64,000 bases of DNA, taken from assembly GCA_033398695.1 (NCBI GenBank), contig CM065815.1:142025001-142089000 (forward strand), in the 5' to 3' direction. This stretch comes from Orobanche coerulescens. Lineage: Eukaryota > Streptophyta > Magnoliopsida > Lamiales > Orobanchaceae. Made by a program: the position numbers and the translations under genes. Below the pieces are notes generated by a model. It saw only the letters and a list, made by a program, of their open reading frames with translations, was not told the origin of the DNA and did no database searches. Below, one piece after another: positions 24,336-34,400 of the stretch. The stretch's first letter is position 1; every line of letters starts with the position of its first letter.

Positions 24336-25210
24336 TGGAATATCCGTACTTTTCTACTTTTGGTAATAGTTATTTTGGAGCTTTTCCACTTTTGATGACT
24401 CGCTTGTAATCATTTAGATATTTTGAAACTATCTTATTCTGCATTTTTTGCAATTTGAACGAGTTTCGAGGACGTCTTAGTTGAATCCATGTAATATTAT
24501 GACTTTTCTGTATCGAGGTTCGATTTCTATAAATCTTGTTTGAAACTATCGTTTTGATGTTTATAGAAGTTCGTTTAATGTTTTTGGATGTGTTGTGAGC
24601 TTTGCTAATATTGTTCGATCTCAAATCGTGTTTTCCGAACGTTTGGGCTGTTTTGTAATTTCCCAAAATTTTGGGCGTATTCTCCTGTAGTTATTTTTCA
24701 ATACCTTTGGGTGGTCATAATCACATGTTTTATTTAGCGCTTGAGTTCGAATTTCGATGCTCTTCGTAAGCATTTCATTAGATATTGTTAATCTTCGAGT
24801 TTTGTGTCGTCCGGTGCTTGTTCGGACTGACCAGGCTGCACAGCTGAACTGTTGCGCAGAAGGCTTAGCGTACGCTAATGTAGAGTGATAGCGTGCGGTA
24901 GTATGTATGAATAGCACATGCTATCGAGGCTATTATCGTGCGCTAATGAGATGAGGCCAAACGTCCCATTTCTCTCTATATTGCCTCATTACCGCACGCT
25001 AAGGCAGTGATTACCGCAAGCTAACAGTAGGGGCAGAATGTTCTGTCCTGCATTCACTACCTCACTAGCGCACGATAAGGATTGGATTAGCGCACGCTAA
25101 CAAGCTGAGGTAGAATGTTCAGTTCTTTTTCAGGCTTGTTAGCGCACGTTAAATTGGGGTGCTAGCGTGCACTAATTGAGTCCAGTATATAACTATGGAT
25201 AACGTCGTTT
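24336..25210 (+). repeat. RE5 3' LTR, left-hand part
   Basis: Starts TGGAATATCCG (normal TGTAATATCCG). It ends without the GGGGTGTTACA terminus, so it is truncated. It contains the palindrome array at 24860-25175 and a TATA box at 25186-25193 (TATATAAC). Confidence 0.75.
24860..25175 (+). repeat. TAGCGCACGCTA-type palindrome array in RE5 3' LTR
   Basis: About ten variants, such as TTAGCGCACGCTAA at about 25088 and TTAGCGTACGCTAA at about 24865, in 315 bases, directly upstream of the TATA box. Same word as the RE6 array. Confidence 0.88.
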
Positions 25211-25640
25211 TTCATGTCATAATCGCGATTATCCAGCAGTCTACGACCCAGGTCCCTCGGAACACTCCATTCCTTGGTCATGGGAATAGGCAACAACGGT
25301 AGCCTCGCTCATGAACTGCAGCTGCGCTGCTCGATCCAAGACTCGGTCTAACTGTACCGACTCGATTTGGGGTTCTAGATGTGGCTCCTTCAAGTTCAAG
25401 AGGTGGCCCCCGGATATTAGGTCAGGCACTCTGTTTCGTCTGGGTTCAAGAGGTGGCCCCCATCCATCAACGTGGCACTTTGTCCCGATAGAGTTAGAGG
25501 GTGGTCCTGTCCGTGGAACTTTGCTTGTATAGCACTTAGTTCCCGGACAGTTACACTTATCAGTTAAACGCATCACGGTGTATGCAAAAACATATAATTA
25601 AGGTCACATAATTAATTCGTAGTGACCTTGGTATAATTTG
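25211..25640. other. Unassigned junction segment
   Basis: No recognised gene. AGAGGTGGCCCCC occurs twice, 45 bases apart (25401 and 25448). An open frame on the minus strand (25576-25241) has an odd Pro-, Cys- and Gly-rich composition and matches no family I know. It is likely debris between the truncated RE5 LTR and the RT fragment. Confidence 0.4.
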
Positions 25641-26509
25641 ATTATACAATGAGATTGGAAGTTTATTTGGTGGCACGAGCAGTATGAGATTAAAGGATAT
25701 ATTCGGCCTAGTGCGTCTCCATGGGGTGCCCCGGTATTGTTCGTACGGAAGAAAGACGGATCTTTACGGTTATGTATTGACTATCGTGAGTTGAATAAAC
25801 TTACTATCAAGAATAAATATCTATTGCCAAGAATCGATGATCTATTTTATCAATTAGAAGGGGCTACGATTTTCTCGAAGGTTGATTTGAGATCGGGATA
25901 TTATCAATTGCAAATTCGGGATTCGGATATTCCGAAGACGGCATTCCGAACGAGATACGGGCATTACGAATTTGTAGTTATGCCTTTTGGTTTGACGAAT
26001 GCTCCGGAGGAATTTATGCAACTTATGAACAAAACATTTATCGAATATCTCGATAAATTTGTGGTGGTGTTCATTGATGATATCTTGATCTATTCCAAGA
26101 ATGAAATGGAGCATGCTGAACACTTGAGAATTGTGTTGAGTATTTTGAGGGCTTATAAGCTTTATGCTAAGTTTTCTAAGTGTGAATTCTGCCTGAAAGA
26201 AGTTGCTTTTCTTGGTCATATTATATCAGCTGATGGTGTTCGAGTAGACCCTCAAAAGGTTGAAGCAGTCTTAGCTTGGGAGCCCCCGCAGAATGTTAAG
26301 GAAGTTTGGAGTTTTCTGGGATTAGCTTGCTATTATCGTCAATTTGTCGAGGGATTCTCGAAAATTGCTCGAGCGCTCACCCAATTATTACAGAAAACTC
26401 AGAAATTTGAATGGAGTGACGAGTGTCAGAGGATTTTTGATGAATTGAAGAAGAGACTGACTATGTCTCCGGTCTTAGCCTTACCACAAGGAACGGAAGG
26501 TTCCGTTGT
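25641..26509 (+). pseudogene. Gypsy reverse transcriptase fragment, largely open
   Basis: The open frame from 25737 runs through the whole RT core: [47 protein letters not shown], and the catalytic FIDDILIYS at about 26075. It continues to [12 protein letters not shown] and SPVLALPQG at the start of RNase H. It is cut at 26510 by the Athila-like LTR. Its 5' and 3' parts are absent from the window. This is the most intact RT here, with no stop before the junction. Reported as a fragment, since neither a start nor the rest of pol is present. Confidence 0.88.
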
Positions 26510-27912
26510 TGATAACACTCATGTTTACACATATTGTTGCAAAGATTTTCCGGATTTTAAGATCCTAAAATGTGTAGAATTGTGTCGTTTGTGCTCATAT
26601 TATGTTTATTGGACTCGATCACGCTTGGGTACATTTTATTGATTTTATAGCTATTTTAAGGACATTAATCAAGCAAAAACGAAGTCTCAACCCCCAATAC
26701 ATATCAAGTAATGCGAAAACGAAAGATCGAGCCGAAAAGGAAGAAAAAAAGGAGTCAAAACGGACCAACACAGACACGGCCGTGTCACTTGCTCGGTCGT
26801 GTCAACTGACACGGTCGGGTTCATTGCCCAGCGCCAATTGTTGTTTTTAGAGCAGCATGACACGGGTCGTTTCACTTTTCGGTGGAAACATCACTTTTTG
26901 ACATTTTTGCAAGATTTGATGAGAAAAAGTGGTCTTTTTGGATTGACAAAAGGGGCATTGGATCAGATTTTAGGGGATATTCTTAATATTGGAGAGATTG
27001 GAGAGAGAATAACAAAATATTTGAGGGGTTTTCCAACCAAAAAAAGGGATTTGAAGGGTGTTTTTGGAAGAACACTTCAAGAACATTTTGAAGGCTTGAT
27101 CCTAAATCCACTCAAGACACCATCCGAGTTTTATCTTCTCTCTATCCTTTACTTATTTTTGTTGTTTTATTTAGCATGAACATGATATTTATAGAGATTT
27201 CTTTCATTACCATGTCTGGCTAAACTTGTAGATTCCGGGCATGGGAGTACGTTGATTCATGTTGTTTTTGAGGGATTGATGATTATATATCTAGTGTGAT
27301 TTCTTTATCGAATGCTTGGTTTTAATTCATGTTAGAACACTTGATGAATGTTTTTACATGTTTAACTTAATTGCTCATAATTCGAGAGAAGAGGGCATTA
27401 ATAGGTTCCGAGTATTTGACGGAGTAAATTACGAGATTGCGAAATCGGTGATGAGCTATGATGATGTTTAATCTTATGAACATTTTAGAGTTAGATAATT
27501 TATAAAAGACAGAGACGTTGTTATAGGTTGTTTAATCTATGTTTTAAAGCATCTCGAGAGAGACTTTAGAATATTGTTGTGATTATCATTTTGGAGACAC
27601 ACTTAGAACCCTTCGACATCAATCCCGACTAAACTTAGTGATCAATGGAAACCTAGCCTTGGAATCTATCTTTCAAAACTCTTTCATTTCTCTTTAATTC
27701 GGATATTTTCATTTGTTTAAAATAAATTGTCATCATTTTATTTTATTTCATTAACCATCCATTCACCTTTCGATCGTCTAGATAAAACCGGAAACACTAT
27801 AATCTAGTACTCAATACAATACGAATATTTAGTCTCTGTGGAATACGACCTTGATCGCCACTTTCTACATTTACTCCGTACACTTGCGGTTTGTTTAAAA
27901 ATATAGCGAACA
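26510..27912 (+). repeat. ATH+ 5' LTR
   Basis: TGATAACACTC ... TATAGCGAACA, 1.4 kb. It matches 45242-46676 in inverted orientation. Around 26772-26822 it carries ACACGGCCGTGTC and the variants GGTCGTGTC and TGACACGGTC. The segment following the palindromes has no obvious TATA box. Confidence 0.88.
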
Positions 27913-27918
27913 AGTTTT

Positions 27919-27936
27919 TGGCGCCGTTGCCGGGGA
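27919..27936 (+). promoter_or_regulatory. ATH+ primer binding site (tRNA-Asp)
   Basis: TGGCGCCGTTGCCGGGGA, six bases after the LTR, fits the 3' end of plant tRNA-Asp. This is the usual primer of Athila-type elements. Confidence 0.9.
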
Positions 27937-28076
27937 CTAACTTATTTTTATTAGTGTTGATATTACGATAAGTGTTTCTAGTCTTACTTTAGATATTTTC
28001 TTATATTTTTGACATAACTCATGTTGTGCACTTTTAAATCCTACTCAGGGAGTGCATGAACACCCGTTAATCTCGA

Positions 28077-28602
28077 GTGCCTTTAGAAACTTTCATCCCG
28101 GAAGTAGAAGCATTTGCCCGAAGAACAAGTGCTACCTCAAGGAAACTAAGAAGGGATTTTTTTGAAGACATGGAGAGAGCAGGAGACAACATGGGAAGGG
28201 AAAACACGAACGAGAATGTAATGATCCAAGACAACGAGGGCGAAAAGATTGAAAATCCAACAACTAGGGTGCAATCAATTCGGGATGGATTCCGACCAAA
28301 ATTGGACCGAAACTTTGGAGGAATCACTCATGTTCTAATCAACGCCCTAAATTTCGAGTTGAAGCCGGCCTTAATTTCAATGGTTCAACAAAATCAATTT
28401 AGAGGATTTGCTGTCGAGGATCCACATGCCCATCTCACTCATTTCATTCAAATATGTGATACTATCAAAATGAATGGAATCTCGGATGATGCAATACGCT
28501 TACGATTGTTTCCATTCTCTTTGAGAGAGAAGGCAAGAAATTGGTTTGGGACTTTAGCTCCCGGAGGTATAAAGACATGGGAAGAATTGAGCGAAAATTT
28601 TT
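28077..28602 (+). pseudogene. ATH+ gag, N-terminal part
   Basis: An open frame of about 175 codons. The Athila/Tat gag retrotransposon domain is seen from about residue 105: ALNFELKPALI, FRGFAVEDPHAHL-HFIQICDT, IRLRLFPFSLREKARNWF, then TWEEL. The frame runs into the CACTA insertion at 28603. The same reading resumes at 40578, so one gag was interrupted. Non-functional as it stands. Confidence 0.88.
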
Positions 28603-28603
28603 A

Positions 28604-29362
28604 AAATGTCTCATAGTACGAAAGGGAGTTTTGCGAGTCGAGTTTCTGGTTCTGCTGATATGTACAAAGTACGTATTAATAATGTCTCATATAACATGTC
28701 TTTACCTGCCACTATTACATCCACCTGCCTTTCTTTTTGTGACAATGTTGACAAAATCATTGCACTTGAATTACCATTGTTTGAAAACTTTGATTCAATA
28801 TAAATACATATCTATGGTGGTGTGACTCATTTGATACAGGTAAATAAGCGAAAATCGGTGTACCTTTGTCCTTATTCTTTATAGTAGATCATCTAGATCT
28901 ACTTTCAAATCTTGATTCTTACCGTCTGAAGCAGAACTTCCATTTTAAAAAGGTATGCTTGAAGAGTTGAAGTAAATCAAGGAAGGATGAGAATCACAAA
29001 CACGGCTACATATATTTGCACATACACAGAAAGTATTTGTGGTTCAATAAAATGGTCTATTATCATTAATTGTTGATAAGTTTGTAATTTTGATTTCTTT
29101 CGTATCTAGATTTTTTTTTTTTGTTGGTTTGGTTATTTGAGGTGTTCAAGAGCTACATTGGTGTATTTGGAGGTGGTAAGTCTCTTTACTGTAGCTGGGA
29201 AGAACTTTAGAAGCAACGAAATAACTTCAGATTTGCCCAAATCTGTAGCACTAATTATATGTTGTGCTGTACTGTCAACTCATATATTTCAGTAATAGGG
29301 TTTGTCAGTTAAGGATGGACATGTTAAATAGTTAGTAATATGTTTTTACATCACTTGGACAG
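28604..29362 (+). other. CACTA interior, left part, no supported gene
   Basis: Intron-like T-rich sequence. A short open stretch at 28606-28803 and an exon-like stretch at about 29130-29178 ending TTGGAGGTG|GTAAGT are unrecognised. They may be further captured exons, but I cannot support an identity. Confidence 0.35.
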
Positions 29363-29442
29363 GAGAAACTACTGATCCACAAATCAAGGCTTTACGCTCT
29401 CGGCAAATGAAAAACTTCCACCTAGCGTTAATGATTTCACAG
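29363..29442 (+). pseudogene. Captured exon resembling isoamylase (debranching enzyme, ISA3-like)
   Basis: An 80-bp stretch bounded by an AG acceptor (29361-29362) and a GT donor (29443-29444) reads [14 protein letters not shown] then [12 protein letters not shown]. From memory this resembles the region just before the conserved GDE motif of plant isoamylase-type starch debranching enzymes, closest to isoform 3. The catalytic segments are absent and flanking introns are kept, which implies capture at the DNA level, not through mRNA. It lies inside a CACTA-type element with no surrounding coding exons, so it is a fragment, not a gene. Confidence 0.65.
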
Positions 29443-29904
29443 GTACTTCTGCATATTGAACAAATTTTGCACTCTTGCATACATTTTCAGGAGATCGATG
29501 GTACATGCTGATTTGGGTGGACATCTTCATGCAAGGATTAAGCCTTAGAATACTGTTAGCAGCTAATGCGATCTTGCTTTGCAGTAGGTGGAATTACTTG
29601 TAATGATTTAATATGCTAGTAAGAAAAAATAAGAACTTTTAAGCTGGCTGAGTTTCTCTAGCATAGATCTTTTCTTGGCTCCTAGGTCCTCTCTTTTGTG
29701 CTCTATATTTCTCTGGTTTCCCCGAGCACTCTATTTGTTGGAAAAAACAACACAAAGACGTCACAACGAAAATGCGGAACCTCGTTTGACAACTTTCCCA
29801 ATCTCAATTGTAACTTTGAGGTTTCCGACGAGTAGAGTAAATCAAATACAACTCGACAAACAATACAAATGATATCAAAAATGATAAACAATGAGACATA
29901 ATTT
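29443..29904 (+). other. CACTA interior between captured exon and RE1
   Basis: Intron-like sequence with acceptor-like TTTTCAG at about 29487 and a possible short exon to about 29585. No product recognised. Ends with the AATTT duplicated at RE1 insertion. Confidence 0.4.
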
Positions 29905-30225
29905 TGTAATATCCGGTATTTTTCTTTCCCTTGTATTTTCATTTTTGGTATATTTCTCGGTCATAGTGACCCTCGTGTATCTTTCAGTATGTCCTTCCTG
30001 TCAACTGTTGAACTGTATTCTCGTTATTGTTCATTGTTTCAACTTTCCTCATATGAGTTCGACTTTGTTAGATCACCATTAATTTTTGATGACTCCAAAA
30101 ATTATAAATCTTTGCAATATTATAGAACATCGAGTTAGCTTTCCAATGGTTCAAACGGTGAGTCAATCGGAGTCCGGACGAGAGAGTTATGGTCGTTTCA
30201 GTTTTTGGCCGATCACTGCCGATCG

Positions 30226-30575
30226 AACTCGGCCGTGTCGTCCGACACGGCCCGTGCCGTACTCGTCCGGAACTGCCGAAAGTTTCTGTCTCAGGACCCG
30301 ACCGTGTCGTCCGACACGGCCCATGTCGTACTCGTCCGGAAATGCCAGAACCGACTGCCGACACGCCCGACCGTGTTCCAGGACACGGTCGAGTCATGCC
30401 GAGTCGCTGTCGGACGGGTCACTGTCGGGAGGCCCTCCGCGCCGCGACCGTGTCAAGCAGGACACGGTCGAGTCCTGTCGGCCAGGTGTGCAACACGGCC
30501 GTGTCAAGCGGGGACACGGTCGAGTCCTGTCGGCGGTATGCAACGACCGTGCCGATCGGCACGGGCCGTGTCCGG
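30226..30575 (+). repeat. GACACGGCCGTGTC palindrome array in RE1 U3
   Basis: About ten palindromic or half-palindromic copies built from CCGTGTC and GACACGG (for example CGGCCGTGTCGTCCGACACGG at its left edge) with spacers GTACTCGTCCGGAA and CGAGTCCTGTCGG. It lies immediately 5' of the TATA box. The 3' LTR copy (37146-37484) has the same layout. Confidence 0.85.
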
Positions 30576-30586
30576 CAGTCAACCCC

Positions 30587-30594
30587 TATAAATT
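30587..30594 (+). promoter_or_regulatory. RE1 LTR TATA box
   Basis: TATAAATT directly after the palindrome array and followed by a CT-rich leader. The same site is at 37494 in the 3' LTR. Confidence 0.75.
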
Positions 30595-32013
30595 CATTTT
30601 TTTCAGCATTTTAGCCCATTTCTCCCCTTTTCTTCACCTTCAACCGAGAGAGTAAGCTTGATGGAGGGTTTTTCCTTCACAAATCATTTGAGTGTTTGAT
30701 TTTCTTCATCTCCTTTTGATCGTGAAGCCCGGACAATCAATCCAACGCGTGTTCTACGGATCTTAGTACTTGAATCTCCGAAGGTAACATCTCTAGAAAC
30801 CTATTTTCGATTAATTTGGGGGTTTTGGGTTTTTCTTCCGATTAGTCCCGTTTTGTTGGTGGATTCTTGATGAATACGACTAATATTGTTAGTATCTTTA
30901 GTTTCCTACGGATTCATGGATATTTTGTGAATTTTTACGGAATCGAGAGGGTTTGGTTGTGGTCCGCCCTCGTTGTTATTTTTGGTATGAATATACATGA
31001 ATCGTAGGCGGGTTTTCGGGTGTATTCCATTTCCGTATTCGACTAGAGTTGGTTGTAATTATGTTCTTCGAATCGTTAGGTTTGGTTCCGTTGATTCCTA
31101 GTGTTCGTCGGTGATTATCCTTTCCGTTCGTTGCGTCATCAAAATATTCAAGGCAAGTAATTCTTGGAAACCTTTATGCTTAACGTGAAATGGTAATGTA
31201 TATTGTGTGTGCTTTACTCACCTCGGGAGGGTCCGACGGGGCCTCAAGGGAATCTATGGCTTCGTCCTGGATTCATGAGTTTGATTCGCTAGCCAGCTCG
31301 GGAGGGTCCTTAGAGGCCTCGAGTGGGATTCGTGGCTTCGTCCGGTCTAGGTGACGTGTGGTGCTTGACTTGTTTTATGAATGTGGCCAGCTCGGGAGGG
31401 TCCTTAGAGGCCTCGAGTGGGATTCGTGGCTTCGTCCGGTCTGAGCAAATTAATTGTGACTGTTTGTTTCCGGAAAAAGACATGTCTTATTTTGGTTTTC
31501 GAAATGATATTGGTGCATGTACTATGGAATGTGTAAGCGATTGGTTTGCCTTGATTACTTGTACTAGCGTAATTGCTAACCCCTCTGGGGACCCGTTTTG
31601 GGGAAATTCTTGTTATGGATTTGAGTTATGATTATCCGGACGGCGGGCACTGACAGATGACGAGGATGTTGGCCAGGGTCGTTGACATGTGCATTTGGGT
31701 CTTTCTATTTCTTTCGTCCACTTCGATTTGGTTGTTTTATATATTTATGAACTGATAGACTGTACTCGCGAGTACTTAGGCTTTTCAAATTCAACTCCGT
31801 GTTGTACTACTTTTAAATTGTTACATTGTTGGTTGATGATCATTTCGCCGGTTGCTCCGGGCGTAACTTTTTATGTCTTATAATTAAATGTTAGACATCG
31901 CTAACCGGTATTTTAACTCGAGTGTAGTTTTCTTGTTTGTATCATGGTGGGTCCCATGTGGCGGTTACACGGAGCTCTAAAATACTCTGAATATCTCGGG
32001 GTGTTACAGAAAA

Positions 32014-32025
32014 TGGTATCGGAGC
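32014..32025 (+). promoter_or_regulatory. RE1 primer binding site (tRNA-iMet)
   Basis: TGGTATCGGAGC, five bases after the 5' LTR. Confidence 0.9.
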
Positions 32026-32243
32026 TCTAGGTTTATGGATACCTAGGCTTGTTGGTTATTTGGGTCTAGTCGTATTTGTTTTGCACATTGTCACACCGTT
32101 GCCAGCATCCCAGTACTTCCAGTGCTCGTAAGTTTTCTTATTCGGCTCTTTTGTTTCTTGCATTGTATTTTCCCATTTGAATCGTAGTTGCTTTTCCTCC
32201 CTTACTCATCATCGATATACTTCTGTTATCTCTCAACTTCAGT

Positions 32244-33262
32244 ATGGATGCCGGAGGAAACCGTGGTCGTGGTCGTGGTTGTGGAAGCGGCCGAGGACGT
32301 GGGCGGCCGGTGGCGGCCACCACGGCGCATTCTTCGAGGCCGCGGCACGGTGACCGTCACAGTCATGCTTCTTCTCAGGAGCGCGCCGATCTTGGTATTG
32401 CGGCTGTTATGCAGCAAATGGTTAACCAGATGGCGGCTATAGCTCAGGTGGTCCAGAACCCCGATCAGGCCCATGCTAATCGGGGCGGAACGGATCGTTG
32501 GCTTCAGGATGTCATCAAGATGCATCCTCCCCAGTTTTCGGGAGCTTCGGACCCGATCGGCTGGGAAGGGTGGATCAAGGAGATATCCAAAGTATTCACT
32601 GCTACCAACTGCCCCGAGGACCGTAAGGTCCCTATTGCTCAATACTTTCTCACGGGAGATGCTACAGATTGGTGGGAGGCCGTTGGTCCCAAAGATCATG
32701 TTGCTTCGTGGGCCGAGTTTCAGGAGTTGATGGAGACCGAGTATTGTCCATGGCCGGTCAGACAGGCTCGAGTGCATGCTTTCTTTGATGCTCAACCACG
32801 GGATATCCCCGTATCCCAAGCTATTGCCGATTTTAATAAGGAGTTGGGTTATGTGAAGACCCAAGTTGTCGAAGAGAGCTACAATATTTTTATTTTCGGA
32901 GAATGAAACTGTCCATTCGGGACTATATGTGCAGGCTCGTCTGTACTACCTTGAAGGATTATCGAGTCGAGCTCTTGCTTATGATATGTCGGTGACCGCT
33001 AGCGATTTGGCTTGCGAGAGCAAGAAGCGAAGTCGGTCGGAAATTTTTGGTCCCAAGAGTGGAGGCCGGCGAAATCTCAGTGCAAATATTTCTACGGGCG
33101 ATTCGGCTCGTTTTAAGGAGCTTTGAGTGCCGCGAAACCGTCGTTTGGGACCCCGGATGCTTTAAGCGTGGCAAGCCGTGCCACGTGAACCGGGATTGTC
33201 TTCGTCCACCTTTGACTTGTCATACTTGTGGTCGATCGGGCCACAAAGCTTCTTTGCGAAGC
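32244..33262 (+). pseudogene. RE1 gag
   Basis: ATG 32244 opens an Arg/Gly-rich N-terminus (RGRGRG...). The capsid domain follows: KMHPPQFSGASDPIGWEGW, KVPIAQYFLTGDATDWW, EYCPWPVRQ, QAIADFNKELGYV. The frame breaks at 32906 and continues in another frame (IRDYMCRLVCTTLKDY) towards zinc knuckles at about 33160-33250. The first knuckle reads CFKRG ... NRDC with its second Cys as Arg; the second reads CHTCGRSGH then breaks before the last Cys. In RE2 the matching point is still open, so at least the first break is specific to this copy or to its consensus. Confidence 0.9.
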
Positions 33263-34400
33263 TCGGAGCCGGTTTCGCGGTGCCGTTCTTCTCACCCGGC
33301 ACCTATGGAGCCGGCGTGAACCGGGCTCATTTGCTCTGCCGCCCCCGAGTGCCGGCCGAGGTAGGGGTCGGGGTCAGCCGCTAGGGAGGAGCATCCGGTG
33401 TCGGCTCGCCCGGCCGCGTATCTACGAGATGAGGAGGACCGATGATCCGGCGGCTCTTTGTGGCGGCAGTACCGTTCATATCCATTCCCATCTGTGTGTA
33501 CTTTTTGATTCGGGTGCTACGCATTCATTCATTTCTCTAGAGTGTGTACGCCGTTTGAGTCTCGACTGCTTGTCACCTTGCGAGCCTTTCATCGTTAAAC
33601 TTCCTAGCGGTGATAGAATTGTCGGTGATCGAGAAGTCCGGCTGATCGTGATTATTTGCGAGAGGGCTTGGCTCTCTAATCTTATTGTTGTGAGTATCGA
33701 GGGCGAGGATTTAATTCTCGGGAATGATTGGCTCGAACGGCATGGTGCAATCATGAACTACCGCACGAGAATCATCATTATGTTAGCCGAGGATGGCACC
33801 GAACACTCTTTCGCAGGGCGAAAGAGAAACCAGAAGTTTGTTATTAACGCCTTGAAGGCGATGAAACTCCTGCAGAAAGGGTGTACTGGTTATTGGTGCT
33901 ACGCCTTGAAGGCGGAGAATGGTGGAGTCGAGCTTTCATCGATTCCAGTCGTTAGTGAGTTTCCTCATGTATTTCCTGATGAGTTGCCGGGATTGCCACC
34001 GGATCGTGAGGTTGAGTTTGCTATAGAGTTAGAGCCGGGTGCGGATCCGATTTCGAAGGCGCCGTATCGCATGGCACCTTCAGAGATGTCAGAGTTGAAG
34101 AAACAGTTGAGTGAACTTCTTGAGTCGGGGTATGTTCGACCGAGCGCCTCGCCTTGGGGCGCACCGGTCTTGTTTGTGCGTAAGAATGATGGTTCACTAC
34201 GTTTGTGTATCGACTATCGTGAACTGAACAAGGTGACCATCAAGAACAAGTATCCTTTGCCGAGGATTGACGACTTGTTCGACCAGTTGCAGGGAACGGC
34301 GGTATTCTCAAAGATTGATTTGAGATCGGGGTACTATCAGCTCCGGGTGAGGGAGTCGGCGTGCAGAAACGGCTTTTCGGACGAGATACGGACATTATGA
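33228..34400 (+). CDS. RE1 protease and RT N-terminal half
   Basis: An open frame of 390 codons; the ATG is not a natural start, since this is mid gag-pol. The real homologous part begins at about residue 65 ([12 protein letters not shown]). Retropepsin D94-S95-G96 (FDSGATHSF) is intact, with [12 protein letters not shown] at about 167. RT follows from about 258 ([11 protein letters not shown]), [31 protein letters not shown] frame break at about 34355 separates it from the rest of RT. The protease would cleave gag-pol and RT would copy the RNA. Confidence 0.85.
   Translation: MVDRATKLLCEARSRFRGAVLLTRHLWSRREPGSFALPPPSAGRGRGRGQPLGRSIRCRLARPRIYEMRRTDDPAALCGGSTVHIHSHLCVLFDSGATHSFISLECVRRLSLDCLSPCEPFIVKLPSGDRIVGDREVRLIVIICERAWLSNLIVVSIEGEDLILGNDWLERHGAIMNYRTRIIIMLAEDGTEHSFAGRKRNQKFVINALKAMKLLQKGCTGYWCYALKAENGGVELSSIPVVSEFPHVFPDELPGLPPDREVEFAIELEPGADPISKAPYRMAPSEMSELKKQLSELLESGYVRPSASPWGAPVLFVRKNDGSLRLCIDYRELNKVTIKNKYPLPRIDDLFDQLQGTAVFSKIDLRSGYYQLRVRESACRNGFSDEIRTL

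Larger units (their letters stand above)
15595..25210 (+). mobile_element. RE5: decayed plus-strand gypsy element
   Basis: Order: right part of the 5' LTR (15595-16353), PBS, gag, (solo LTR insertion), gag zinc knuckles, protease, RT, RNase H, integrase, chromodomain remnant, PPT, left part of the 3' LTR (from 24336). Numerous stops and two internal deletions show it is old. The right boundary is uncertain because the 3' LTR is truncated near 25210. Confidence 0.85.
29905..32008 (+). repeat. RE1 5' LTR
   Basis: 2.1 kb. In order: TGTAATATCCGG start, conserved U3 block (about 30020-30196), palindrome array (30226-30575), TATA (30587), CT-rich leader, donor-like GAAG|GTAACATC at 30784, and a threefold GGGAGGGTCC-type repeat (31220-31443). 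The GCTAACCCCTCTGGGG segment (about 31575) and the GGGGTGTTACA end follow. Confidence 0.95.

Noticed and set aside
30086..30655. Long open frames through the LTR palindrome arrays (also near 4900-5369, 11721-12204, 37152-37562 and 59036-59346)
   Set aside because: They are open in several frames on both strands because the arrays are GC-rich and repetitive. The peptides are Arg/Pro/Ser-rich with no family resemblance.
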